Made by a program: the position numbers and the translations under genes. A stretch of 64,000 nt of DNA, from assembly GCA_963576475.1 (NCBI GenBank), contig OY754980.1, forward strand, positions 5,794,518 through 5,858,517, given 5' to 3'. Shown one piece after another: positions 55,211 to 64,000 of this stretch (the first letter of the stretch is position 1; each line of letters opens with the position of its first letter). The notes under the pieces were generated by a model. The model was not told the DNA's origin and did not search any database. It worked only from the letters and a program-made list of their open reading frames with translations. This DNA comes from Molanna angustata (lineage: Eukaryota > Arthropoda > Insecta > Trichoptera > Molannidae).

Positions 55211-56466
55211 GCAGTTGAATCGAGAGACGTTGTGAACTCACCAGTAGTTGCATCGCGGATGCAAGATATTGTTGCGCCATTTCCTCTCTTAGAAGAAACG
55301 GCGCGATATACTGCACCCCATGGATCTGAAGTCGAAACCTCGGAAACCAAACGTCGCCAACTTACCTTCTTCGCACGAATAATTTCATTTTTATATAGAT
55401 TGTGTGCACGTCTATAAGCAGAGTACAAGTCGAGAATAATAAACTCAGCAAAGTTCCTATTGCGTCCCAATTTAAGAGCTCGACGTGCACGTGTAACGCT
55501 GCGTTTCAAAGAATCGAGTCCTGAGTGCCACCAAGCGTTTGGTTTTAATTTTTCTGGAGTAGATCTGCCAATTGACTTTTCTGCACATATAATGATATCG
55601 TTAGTGAAATCAGAAGCAGTATCAGATATAGACATAGCATTTGGGTTAAAGCGATTCAGAAATCGAATAAATTCAGCATCAAATTCGACAATGCGCTCAC
55701 ACCTCGTGCGAAAACGCCTTGGAATATGAGACTTTTGAACCGAGTCAGTAGGTGAAGTAGAAATTGTAAAGACAATAAGTTCGTGATCGCTACCCGAATA
55801 ATCTGTATAAACACGCCAGGAGGAAGTCTTTTGAGCTATTTGAGCCGAAGCCAAAGTGACATCGATGTGGCCAAACCCGACCGCACCAGAAAAAGTGGGA
55901 GGACTAAAGGGATCATTGATAACGGAAAGCTCGTGCCGAGCTATGAAGTCCTCACAGAGTTCACCTCTTTTTGCTTTCTTAGACCCTGCAGTGGTAGAAT
56001 GACACCATAGAGGGGACTCAGCATTAAAGTCACCGCCAATCAAGATGGAATCTCCACCTAGATGACTCATTACATTATCTAGAAAGCACACATATGGCTC
56101 TATCGGGTCGCCAAATTTGAAGTAGGTTGATACTAGGTACATGGATTTACCTGAAAGAGAAATTTCAAGCACGACTGTAGTGCTCGAGGAAAGATGATCT
56201 AATAAGATATAAGAAATAGAAGAATTAAAAATAATTATTGAAGCTAGAGGGGGTAAATCCATGGAACAGCAAGTGGCAGAAATTATACGGAAATCTGAAT
56301 CCGTCACACACATAGAGCCGTCGCCAGTGTATGGTTCCTGAACCAGACAGATATCGATATTCAGTTGATGGGCGAGTTGTTTAAGCTCCAAGGTGGCAGC
56401 ACGACGTCGGCCCAGATTGAGCTGTCCGATTCTGAGACCTGTTGATACGGATATGCTACTGGCCAT
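55207..56466 (-). CDS. R1-clade LINE ORF2, endonuclease half
   Basis: The start is the ATG at 56466-56464, inside the last codons of ORF1 (TTATGGCCAGTAG overlap). This is the APE-type endonuclease that nicks the target. Residues counted from this Met: QLNLGRR (Asn17), VQEPY (Glu44), GGDFNAESPLW (Asp146, Asn148), FGHIDVTLAS (Asp202), GSDHEL (His228). All expected active-site positions are present. Residues 240-419 form the linker to RT. The frame ends at a stop created by the same frameshift that separates the RT half. Confidence 0.9.
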   Translation of the reverse strand: MASSISVSTGLRIGQLNLGRRRAATLELKQLAHQLNIDICLVQEPYTGDGSMCVTDSDFRIISATCCSMDLPPLASIIIFNSSISYILLDHLSSSTTVVLEISLSGKSMYLVSTYFKFGDPIEPYVCFLDNVMSHLGGDSILIGGDFNAESPLWCHSTTAGSKKAKRGELCEDFIARHELSVINDPFSPPTFSGAVGFGHIDVTLASAQIAQKTSSWRVYTDYSGSDHELIVFTISTSPTDSVQKSHIPRRFRTRCERIVEFDAEFIRFLNRFNPNAMSISDTASDFTNDIIICAEKSIGRSTPEKLKPNAWWHSGLDSLKRSVTRARRALKLGRNRNFAEFIILDLYSAYRRAHNLYKNEIIRAKKVSWRRLVSEVSTSDPWGAVYRAVSSKRGNGATISCIRDATTGEFTTSLDSTA

Positions 56467-56835
56467 AATCAAGTGTCAATAGGGCGCGGCTCAACGACGC
56501 CTGGAATGCTGGACATTCATCAGAACCAGATTTGTGAGAGGCTGGTTTTTTGAAAAATGAACAGACCGCACAAATTGGTGGACTGTCTTTAGCAGGACAT
56601 GCTGAAAAATCGTGCTCACCAGAAGCACAATGGCCGCAGCGAGGGGGATCTTTGCAGAACTTACTTGTATGGCCATACATCCGGCATCTTGAGCACACAC
56701 TTATTGGTATGAAGTCTCTGACCTTACACACGCTCCATTCAACAAAGACTCTTCCGCACTCATGAGTTTGTGTCTTACGGCTTGTACGCCGCCTAACGAA
56801 AATAGGTATGCGATCTATTTGCGATCCGCCAGAAA
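56456..56835 (-). pseudogene. R1-clade LINE ORF1, C-terminal zinc-knuckle part
   Basis: The frame is open from a stop near 56838 to the TAG at 56456. It contains RIPIFVRRRTSRKTQTHECG, then three knuckles: CSRCRMYGHTSKFC, CGHCASGEHDFSAC and CAVC...HKSGSDEC. These bind element RNA as in Gag. It ends LLTLDYGQ. The upstream two thirds are missing or replaced by the Penelope-like element. Confidence 0.85.
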
Positions 56836-56843
56836 CGTTGAGT

Positions 56844-57547
56844 TAAATATTTGTCATTTAATGATTCGGCGGATATTTTGTGGTAGTTAATATAAACCAT
56901 TTTTGAATTATTAATTAGCTATAAACCACTTGTTTTTTGAGTCACTTCGCGACATGTTTCAGAAGCGCTGTCCTTCCATCGACCGGCGTGTCGAGACTAA
57001 TATGTTGAATTTGTGTGTATCTGTCTGTGAAGCGAGGGTGGTGGCGGTTGAGGGTTGGTTGGGTTAGTGGGGGGAGGGGAGAATTATGAAGTGTTTTTGT
57101 TTTTGATGTGAAATATATTAAGTATTGGAGAGGTGTTATGAAAGGTATGGTTATTTATAAGTTTTATACCGGAATTTATGTGTTTATGTATTTCGAGCGT
57201 TTCGTAGTTGTTAAGTCGGTATCCTTTATTCTGTGTTTCATGTAATAGTATTAGTTTGTGGTTATTGAAAGAGTGATTAGTTTGGATAATGTGGTTAGCG
57301 AATTCTGAGAAATTATTGTTGTTTAAGCATCTTCTGTGTTCGTTAATTCTTATATTTAGGTTACGTGATGTCTGTCCTATGTAGTGTTCATTACACAGAC
57401 AGATACACACAAATTCAACATGTTAGTCTCGACACGCCGGTCGATGGAAGGACAGCGCTTCCGAAACATGGCGCGAAGTGACTCAAAAAACAAGTGGTTT
57501 ATAGCTAATTAATAATTCAAAAATGGTAAATATTTGTCGTTTAGTGA
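56844..57547 (-). mobile_element. Penelope-like element with inverted terminal repeats
   Basis: The arms 56893-57030 and 57395-57526 are inverted copies: GTTGAATTTGTGTGTATCTG, GTCTCGACACGCCGG, CGATGGAAGGACAGCGC, GAAACATG, GCGAAGTGACTCAAAAAACA, AGCTATAAACCACTTG. Between them is a GIY-YIG frame on the minus strand. Outside, TAAATATTTGTC[A/G]TTTA[A/G]TGA occurs at 56844-56864 and 57527-57547 as a probable target duplication. About 30 bp at 56865-56892 would be the one-sided tail known for Penelope. The RT is absent. Confidence 0.75.
57084..57410 (-). pseudogene. GIY-YIG endonuclease part of the Penelope-like element
   Basis: About 108 codons. EHYIGQTSRNLNIRINEHRR is the YIG half with its downstream Arg; HIIQTNHSFNNHKLIL and YETLEIHKHINSGIKLIN continue the domain with a conserved Glu. 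The GIY half is missing: the frame begins inside the inverted terminal repeat, which supplies the first residues. The start codon is not credible. The domain would nick target DNA; here it lacks half the fold. Confidence 0.8.
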
Positions 57548-57884
57548 GTGTTTAAGGGAAGACGAAATCTTGATTAAAGGGCTAACTCAAATACCGGTTC
57601 TGTATTTTTGTTTTTGCTTGGATTTTTTTAAAACTCGTTATAAATTCATTTAAAGATTTTAAATTGTGCGCTAAAAATCTTCATAGTAAATAATGTTAGG
57701 TGTGGTTGTGACTGGTTTAAAAATTAAGTAGTAAAAATAAAGATAAAGTAGGTACCTACATATATTCCAGCACATGCCTTAGGACTATTGGAGTGGAAAA
57801 TTCAGACGACAACGCCCAATGACTTTGAATGCAGTTTCTTTATCTGTAATTTTATTTTATTTATCTCATATTATTTTATTTTGT
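57548..57884. other. No gene seen
   Basis: CACATGCCTTAGGACTATTGGAGTGGAAA at 57772-57801 resembles the reverse complement of 29650-29690 and may be an old LINE 3' end. Confidence 0.4.
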
Positions 57885-58028
57885 ATTTCTTGCCGGTCAA
57901 CTAACAGGTAACCTATAAGTATGTCAAATATTACATGTTGCCACATTCTGGAGATGTCAAGATATCGTCTCGAAGATCCAGGCTAAAAACACTATTAAAA
58001 ATTGTGGCTCCATCGGGAATCAAATCGA
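57885..58028 (-). mobile_element. SINE-2, 3' fragment
   Basis: AACTAACAGGTAACCTATAAG, TGTTGCCACATTCTGGAG and AAAATTGTGGCTCCATCGGGAATC match the body of SINE-2 on the minus strand. Confidence 0.75.
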
Positions 58029-58210
58029 CTTTATTTACTGAACACTAAACTTTGAATAATGTATTTCCAATGGTGTAAAAATTACAAAAGTACATTACAA
58101 TATTACTATGTAATTTATACCAAATTACAATTTCTTTCACACATTTGGAAATTTTACTGCCTCGCTAGACATAGTCTGTTCTGAGGCAGTACTGGTTTAA
58201 AAATGCTATT
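58029..58210 (-). mobile_element. LINE 3' end with two-stem hairpin (copy d)
   Basis: The hairpin 58156-58190 has ACTGCCTC / GAGGCAGT outer and AGAC / GTCT inner with loop ATA. It continues CACATTTGGAAAT on one side and, at the 3' end, CTTTATTTACTGAACACTAAAC. Confidence 0.75.
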
Positions 58211-59009
58211 GGTTACTCTAGACTCATTGGTTCCTCATCCATCCTGGACAACGACAACCAGGATGAAAAACTCTAAACGTCAAATACCTACATTGAATAT
58301 TTTTTCCTGTGATGTGGATGAATTTATTAAATAAGTTAAACACGCGCGTGTCTTGCTTCCTTTTATTTAAGGTAATGCACGCCAGGGGCGTGCCTAGAAC
58401 CTTCGGACTAGGCAAAGCCTGAAAGAAAATTGAGAATTGTCGAAAATTTATTGTTTTTTTAGTTAGTATCGTTGTTCATTTGAATAGCCATGAAAATATT
58501 TTAAAATAACATGCCAAAAAATATTCACATTTGTGGCCCTGTCAAGCATAGTATCTACATACGGTTCAATTTTTAATCATGTAGCATGAGCATGTAGCAT
58601 GATTTCAATAAAACAGACAAAAAAATATTAGCTCATGAATTTCTTAACATAATATTCATAGGCAAGCCAAGATTTTCGGCTTCTATAAGAAATTTCGCTG
58701 CTGATGCACTCCCGCACATCTATCGCTGGTTACCATCCATTTTGTGATTTGCCGTGATGGTAGGTAGGTATGCATGAATCATGAAGAAAAACTTGTCTAA
58801 TGAGCATTGCCTTAGTTTCGAAAGTAAAGTAAATTTTCAATAGGGTATTAGGGTTTTAATCTGGTTTAAAGCAAATCAAAACATAAAACTGGTTCATTTT
58901 TTTGTGAGTGCGAAATATTATACAATGAACTCTAAAACCAACGAAAAAAACCTCACTTTCTCAACCTTCCATCATAATATTAATAATAATAATGAACACT
59001 TCCTTGCAC
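58211..59009. other. No gene seen
   Basis: GCCGTGATGGTAGGTAGGTATGCATG at 58749-58774 may be a LINE family E tail scrap. Otherwise nothing supported. Confidence 0.45.
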
Positions 59010-59060
59010 CTTACGCAAGTGGCGAGTTTATTGCCGTATGGCAATTTCTTCCAACTAACC
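59010..59060 (-). mobile_element. LINE 3' end with TTGCC hairpin (copy 3)
   Basis: The minus strand has GTTGGAAGAAATTGCC-ATAC-GGCAATAAACTCGCC, the same fold as copies 1, 2 and 4 with a different loop. Confidence 0.6.
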
Positions 59061-59117
59061 AGTGTATCCAGCCAATAGAAGCAATATTTTCGTGATAAAT
59101 TAATTTAAATAAATTTC

Positions 59118-59150
59118 TCCTCTGCTGGGAATCGAACCCAGGACGCCTGA
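59118..59150 (-). other. tRNA-like B-box fragment
   Basis: The minus strand reads CGTCCTGGGTTCGATTCCCAGCAG, the T-arm half of a tRNA or tRNA-derived SINE. No A-box half is beside it, so it is not a tRNA gene. Confidence 0.6.
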
Positions 59151-59537
59151 ATATAGAAAAGTAAATATATTCCATTTGAATAATTTTCACAATAATTATT
59201 TCACGAATTCACGAAAACGGTGCTATACAAATTGTTCTACAACAATTAAAAATGGCATGAAACGCTCTAAAATAATTCTACAACAGTTAAAGATGGCATA
59301 ACACGCTATACAAATTGTTCTATAGCAATTCAAGATATCATAAAAATATTCTCCATTTGAATTATTTACACAACAAAGACCAAGACCCGTAAATAATAAT
59401 TGTGGTGTTTTTTTTCACGAAAACGACGCTTTACTATTTTTCCATAACTCAAAAAATATCATAAAACAGTAAATACACAATAAATCGATCATACATCTTT
59501 GGGATCAAAGAATCTTTAAAACAAGGCGGACCTTCAT
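59151..59537. other. Short diverged repeats, no gene
   Basis: ACGCTATACAAATTGTTCTA-like units with spacing of 50-60 bp occur three times between 59218 and 59350. Confidence 0.5.
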
Positions 59538-60180
59538 ACATAATATTCTGTGTTTGTAGTTCGAAGCAAAATACAAACCTAATTATGTTAAAATACAAAT
59601 ATAATTTTCAAATTTAGAATTAAATTAATAACTGCGTTCTCTGCATTTGTAGTTTGAAATAAAATAACGTTTAAATATCTTAATTATTTTCAAATTTAGA
59701 ATATATTAATTACCTCCTTTTCTGCATTTGTAGTTCGTAATAAAATAATGGGTAGGTTAGCATCTAATTATTTTCAAATTTAGAATATATATGGTTTATA
59801 ACTACGTTCTCTGCATTTGTAGTTTGAAATAAAATAACGTTTAAATATCTTAATTATTTTCAAATTTAGAATATATTAATTACCTCCTTTTCTGCATTTG
59901 TAGTTCGTAATAAAATAATGGGTAGGTTAGCATCTAATTATTTTCAAATTTAGAATATATATGGTTTATAACTACGTTCTCTGCATATTTAGTTCGAATT
60001 AATTGGTACATATCTAACTATTTTCAAATTTAGAATGTTATCAATAACAACGTTTTCTGCATTTATAGTTCGTTATAATATAATAGGTTGGTAGATAAGC
60101 ATCAAATTATTTTCAAATTTAGAATATGATTTATAATAACTGCATTTTCTATGTTTGTAGTTCGAAGCGAAATAATATCT
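59538..60180. repeat. Tandem array, 80-90-bp units in a 170-bp higher-order repeat
   Basis: TCTGCATTTGTAGTT...TAATTATTTTCAAATTTAGAATAT repeats about seven times. The 170 bp at 59641-59810 and 59811-59980 are identical at every base, showing a recent duplication of a two-unit block. Confidence 0.95.
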
Positions 60181-60554
60181 TATAATTATATTAAACCGTT
60201 GGGATTCGCTGGAAATTTTGTTTTCATTTTACCCGACTGACAGTATTGATATGAGAACTGTGACAAAACCAGTTTTTGTAGAGGTAAGTATGTAGTTGTG
60301 TATATGTAGGTAGTTAATACTTTGTTGCAAACAATAACAGGTACCTAATTATGTATCATATTTCAGGGTTGTCTTTAAATATATAATATATGTAATATAG
60401 ATATATATTATTCATATATTATATAATAAGTATATAGACATTACAAAGACGGACGATCATTTTGATGCCAAGAAAAATTATTTGAGACTTAGTATTCATC
60501 AAAATCCATGTCCATTGATGAAATAGGTATATAATATAGGTATAGGTAAAATTT
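60181..60554. other. No gene seen
   Basis: AT-rich, with an ATATATTATTCATATATTATATAATA stretch near 60400. Confidence 0.5.
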
Positions 60555-60865
60555 ATTTGTCAAATAGTTCCTGAATTCCTTCTATATCCTTCCGTAACCT
60601 CCTTTTCCTCATTGCTATGATCAGTGTTATTTTTATTATTCTTTTTTTTGTAAACTCTCTTTTCATTTTTTTTCCTCTTTGTATTTTTTTATATTTCTTA
60701 CTCTTTTATGTTATTTTTTATCAATTTATTTCTCACTAAATTAGTATTGTACCAATTTAACTTAGAGACTTCACGTTGCTCGGGTTGGTTGGATGAAATT
60801 GCCTTATGGCAATAAACCTGCCTTTGTACACATGTACATAAATTATATAAATAAAATAAATAATA
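60555..60865 (+). mobile_element. LINE 3' UTR with TTGCC hairpin (copy 4)
   Basis: T-rich UTR, then GGTTGGATGAAATTGCC-TTAT-GGCAATAAACCTGCC, TGTACACATGTACA and an ATAAATAAAATAAAT tail at 60845-60865. It aligns with copies 1-3 on both sides of the hairpin. Confidence 0.7.
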
Positions 60866-61510
60866 TCAATTCTCTAGATTTAACTTTAGTGATGAGCGGA
60901 TGCAATCTTGGTTTTAATCTTGATCGTAAGTATACAAAGTGTAAGACTAGAGATAATAATTAACGATGAGCATAGGTCTTACAAGTTTTTCAGTCTTGGT
61001 CTTGTACCTACCTTTATTTTGATATGCAATATTTATTAACGATTCTTTGTTTAACACTAATTATTATACAAATTAAGGTGCCGTTTGATTATATATTGTT
61101 TTCTTTTATAAATTGTATTATTTCAAATATGTGTTGTTTACAACACATATTTGGCTGAATTCACATGTTTATATATTATTATTCAATATGCATATTTCAC
61201 AGGAACGTAAGATTCGAAGAAATCTTGATAATTAGAATGAGAACTGAGATGGTTCAGACAGAAAGAATGAATAACAGAGAATGTGAGTGCTTATACAGAA
61301 ACAGAGAAGTGGTTCAAATGAAAAAGACAAATTAATATTCTGAAAATAAAAGTTAAAACAATAGCAAAGAACGTAGGTATAAGATACGATGCACGGATGA
61401 GGCAAAAGTTATATAATATAAGAAATGTATTTAGTCGGTTCTCTCGTCTAACCCGAATGGTAAAATTGACCAATCGTTAACTTGTTTTTTGTGATACAAT
61501 TTTAGTTGTA
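60866..61510. other. No gene seen
   Basis: AT-rich; a 15-bp palindromic repeat of GTTGTTTACAACAC at 61133-61146. No gene. Confidence 0.5.
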
Positions 61511-62439
61511 CTAGTTGCATGTAACACATGAGATCCAACTGTCGATGGCTATATTACCTATGTATAATTGAAGAATACGTATACCAAGCTAAAAACACAA
61601 ATTTATAAACATTTCAAGATATTTTGTTTTCTGTATAAAACATGTCAGGATAGGATAGTATGGAGGTCAGTCTTTTTTTCCTCACCAGAATATGAAATTT
61701 TATATCAAACTATTGAGTCTCCGTAGATTCTGTAGTGTATACTGCCTTACAAATTGTATGTAACGATGTCGTCAATGAATTAATTTTTTATAAAAATTGT
61801 TAAAAAAAGTTTGAGATGTACCTAGGTACTACTACTACAGTGGTAATATTTTTTATAGCAAATTAAATTATCTAGTTGGGGTGTTTCGGCTTTTTTCGAT
61901 ATCATTAAAAATTTTGGAAATACCTATATGCAGTTAAACACATAAATATATCACAAGAAAATGTTTTTCTTAGTAAAAAATGTTTGAGAAACTCTGGATT
62001 TTTTTTAAATAAATGAATTTGAGATTTTGTATTTGTCTATACCTACTTATACCAATTTTCAGGGTTCTAACTTGTATGGTTTTCAAAAAAATTCAAAAGT
62101 TGATTCAGAGTATAATAGTTTTGTAGGCCTATAACTATCTATACCTATATTCCGAAATTTTGGGCTCTGTAAATTGAGCGAATCAAAAGTTATAAGGGGG
62201 GACACACTCACTAAATGTTCTACTCCGAATTAGTAAATAAGTAATCCATATAATATATATTACATAATAAAGAGCATATACCTACATATGCTGCGAAGCC
62301 TCTAAGTTGGTGTTTTTTGACTTCAAAGTTGGAAGATTATAGGCCCTGCATACAAATATCGCGTATCTTGGCTTGATACTATTTCAGTATTTCGATATGT
62401 TAAGGGAATAAAATTCTCTTGAACAATTCGACAGTTGGA
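61511..62439 (-). mobile_element. Helitron-like element, copy 4
   Basis: On the minus strand it begins A^TCCAACTGTCGAA and ends with CATGTGTTACATG plus CAACTAG^T, with the subterminal repeat ATCGACAGTTGGA before the hairpin. About 929 bp, co-linear with 5420-6435 over most of its length. Non-coding. Confidence 0.8.
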
Positions 62440-62602
62440 TTATTTTTCCTTTAAAATCATTTACGAAATACCCCACTCCATTGGGAAAGTTTCGGAGCTT
62501 GTATTAACCCTATTCATTCCCAGAGCAACTCCTCATCGGACGAAACAAGGAACTACTATCAAGCATATTTCATACCACTACCCCTAACTGCCGTTGCCAC
62601 TT
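62440..62602. other. No gene seen
   Basis: No supported feature. Confidence 0.5.
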
Positions 62603-62691
62603 GTCGTGTATCGGGCACGATAAAAAGTCGTGTGATCTAGTGGCAATATAGTTTAAAAGGACACGACATTTTATCGTATTCGACACACGAC
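62603..62691. repeat. Imperfect 31-bp inverted repeat
   Basis: GTCGTGTATCGGGCACGATAAAAAGTCGTGT is mirrored, with about five mismatches, by ACACGACATTTTATCGTATTCGACACACGAC. It may be a small foldback element. Confidence 0.7.
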
Positions 62692-64000
62692 ATACGAACG
62701 AGTCGTGTGCGGGTGGGGACGGGCAGTAAGAGTCCTCCACAAGCGTGGAGGCCCATCATGGCGAGGGTCTCCCATCCCAACAGTGCTCGGTAACAGGTTA
62801 ATCAACAGCGAGCCTTCACCACACATTGACAGTAATTTGAGTTCTTAGATTTCCACGCCAAGCGCGATGTCGCCACGCCACGATAGCGATGTCGTCATGG
62901 TGGGGGGGCTCCCCCACCCCTTAGTACTGGTGTATGGATGGTTCTTTTGGCCAACGGCGCCCGAAGCGGAATCTTCGGTCAGACTAATTTATAGATTTCA
63001 TCACGCCATGTCCTCGTCTTGGAGTAGGCAAAAAGAACACTCCTGTCCCTTAAGCACGCAGACGCTCCTACTGCAGTTATGAAGTAATCTGCCACTGGTA
63101 TGTAGGTATATGTTAAAACATTTTTGTGTTTGAAACTTCGAGTATGAATATTCGTATTATTTACATAAATTAAAAACAATAATAATTAAAATATATATTT
63201 ATTATAATTGCCTGACCCTGAGTTTATACACAATGTCATATATAGACTTGTTAAAATATTCGACATGCCAAGAAATTCTCTGCATTTGTCGCTTACACTT
63301 TAAGTTTTTGATATCATTTTTCTTCTTTCTTCTCTTTTTGATCTCCACTTTACTTTTTTGACAGAAAATAAAATCCTTTGGTAATTAACTAGCCACTAGC
63401 TTGTGTTAGATATATTTATTTAGTGCATTAACGTCCATTCAGTTGATTAGTTTTCTATGTAAAATGGTTAAAATTCATTGGTCGAAACTGTATTTAATGC
63501 TCCCACTTTCGGGAAAACTGAGTTTCCTTCGTATCGCATTAAAAATGTGTGTAAGTATCTAGTATGTATGATGAAATTGAGCTCCATACAAATTCATTTA
63601 GAGATTGTCAACCATCAGATAAAACAAAAGTTTATCTCTACGTACTTACCTATCTTTTATAATGGAGATTTTTTTAGTGTTGGACCAAAACTAACTCGGT
63701 TTTTTATGGATTCAATTGGCACTATTGGTCAATTGTTTTAATTCTGCTCTGCTGTTTTCGAAAATTTTCTCAATTTAATAGAACGTCGATATATTAACGT
63801 CGAAAAAAGTAAATATCTACCATTAATATCAATAAATTGCAATTGCAATGCAATTCATGAAGACTGATGGTCGCTGCGGTAAGCATTATGTACTTTTTTT
63901 TATATATAATAACATTTTAAATATTACACATAGTCAACCATCGAAAACCCTTAGGGTATATCTGAGGTTGACGAGTACAGAATTTGTTAGTTTTAGTATA
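62692..64000. other. No gene seen; LINE family E scrap
   Basis: 62995-63075 (TTCATCACGCCATGTCCTCGTC...GTAGGCAAAAAGAA) matches the minus-strand end of LINE family E. A GC-richer region at 62700-62960 has no recognised content. The last kilobase is AT-rich with no feature. Confidence 0.5.

Larger units (their letters stand above)
53037..56840 (-). mobile_element. R1-clade LINE, nearly complete ORF2
   Basis: Order on the minus strand: the end of ORF1 with three zinc knuckles (56835-56456), an 11-bp overlap, ORF2 endonuclease then RT (56466-53300) with a single frameshift near 55207, then a 260-bp 3' UTR. Architecture and motifs match the R1 clade (R1/TRAS/SART/Waldo group). The 5' part of ORF1 is missing; a Penelope-like element lies at that break. 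Flanking target duplication not identified. A second, short copy is at 48897-49379, so the family has been mobile here. Confidence 0.9.

Noticed and set aside
54072..56765. Several plus-strand frames of 60-95 codons
   Set aside because: Antisense shadows of the R1-type LINE ORFs.
63478..63741. 87-codon plus-strand frame near the right edge
   Set aside because: No motif, biased AT-rich composition, no exon signals; treated as chance.

Overview
The window is AT-rich eukaryotic DNA, almost certainly from an insect and most likely a lepidopteran. The only host coding sequence I can support is one doublesex (dsx) exon encoding a DM domain. The surrounding DNA has the texture of an insect intron or intergenic region: TAGGTACCTA-rich sequence, tRNA-derived SINEs, non-LTR retrotransposon tails, Helitron-like elements, MITEs and microsatellites. 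The taxon is inferred from the DM-domain sequence and general repeat style; no database was searched. Nothing bacterial, no CRISPR array and no intact functional tRNA or rRNA gene is visible.

Layout. From 1 to about 33225 the DNA lies downstream of the dsx exon (dsx is on the minus strand), so it is probably dsx intron 1. It is filled with dead transposons: a 42-bp satellite at the left edge, three Helitron-like copies (3986-4702, 5420-6435, 8137-8681), a Penelope-like remnant (7380-8030), a 68-bp minisatellite (9267-9925), many 3' ends of LINEs, SINEs, foldback elements and MITEs, a possible mitochondrial 16S insertion (22421-22540) and a hammerhead-ribozyme-like motif (26250-26289). The dsx exon (33232-33772) sits in a GC-rich island with a CpG-rich 5' region up to about 35200.

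From 35600 to 64000, upstream of dsx, are a long-armed MITE joined to a 690-bp pentanucleotide repeat (35610-36749), a Jockey/CR1-type LINE with several frameshifts (39890-42440), an eroded RTE-like LINE (45027-46440), a nested stack of elements (48650-49440), and an R1-clade LINE with an almost intact second ORF (53037-56840). A Penelope-like element with inverted terminal repeats (56844-57547) abuts the R1-type LINE. Further right are a recently duplicated tandem array (59641-59980) and a fourth Helitron-like copy (61511-62439).

The mobile elements do not form a pathway with dsx. They record repeated insertion, nesting and decay. The most interesting signals are RNA structures inside them: a two-stem hairpin with paired base changes among four LINE 3' ends, a TTGCC-N4-GGCAA hairpin at four other LINE 3' ends, and hammerhead-like motifs in Penelope-type terminal repeats.
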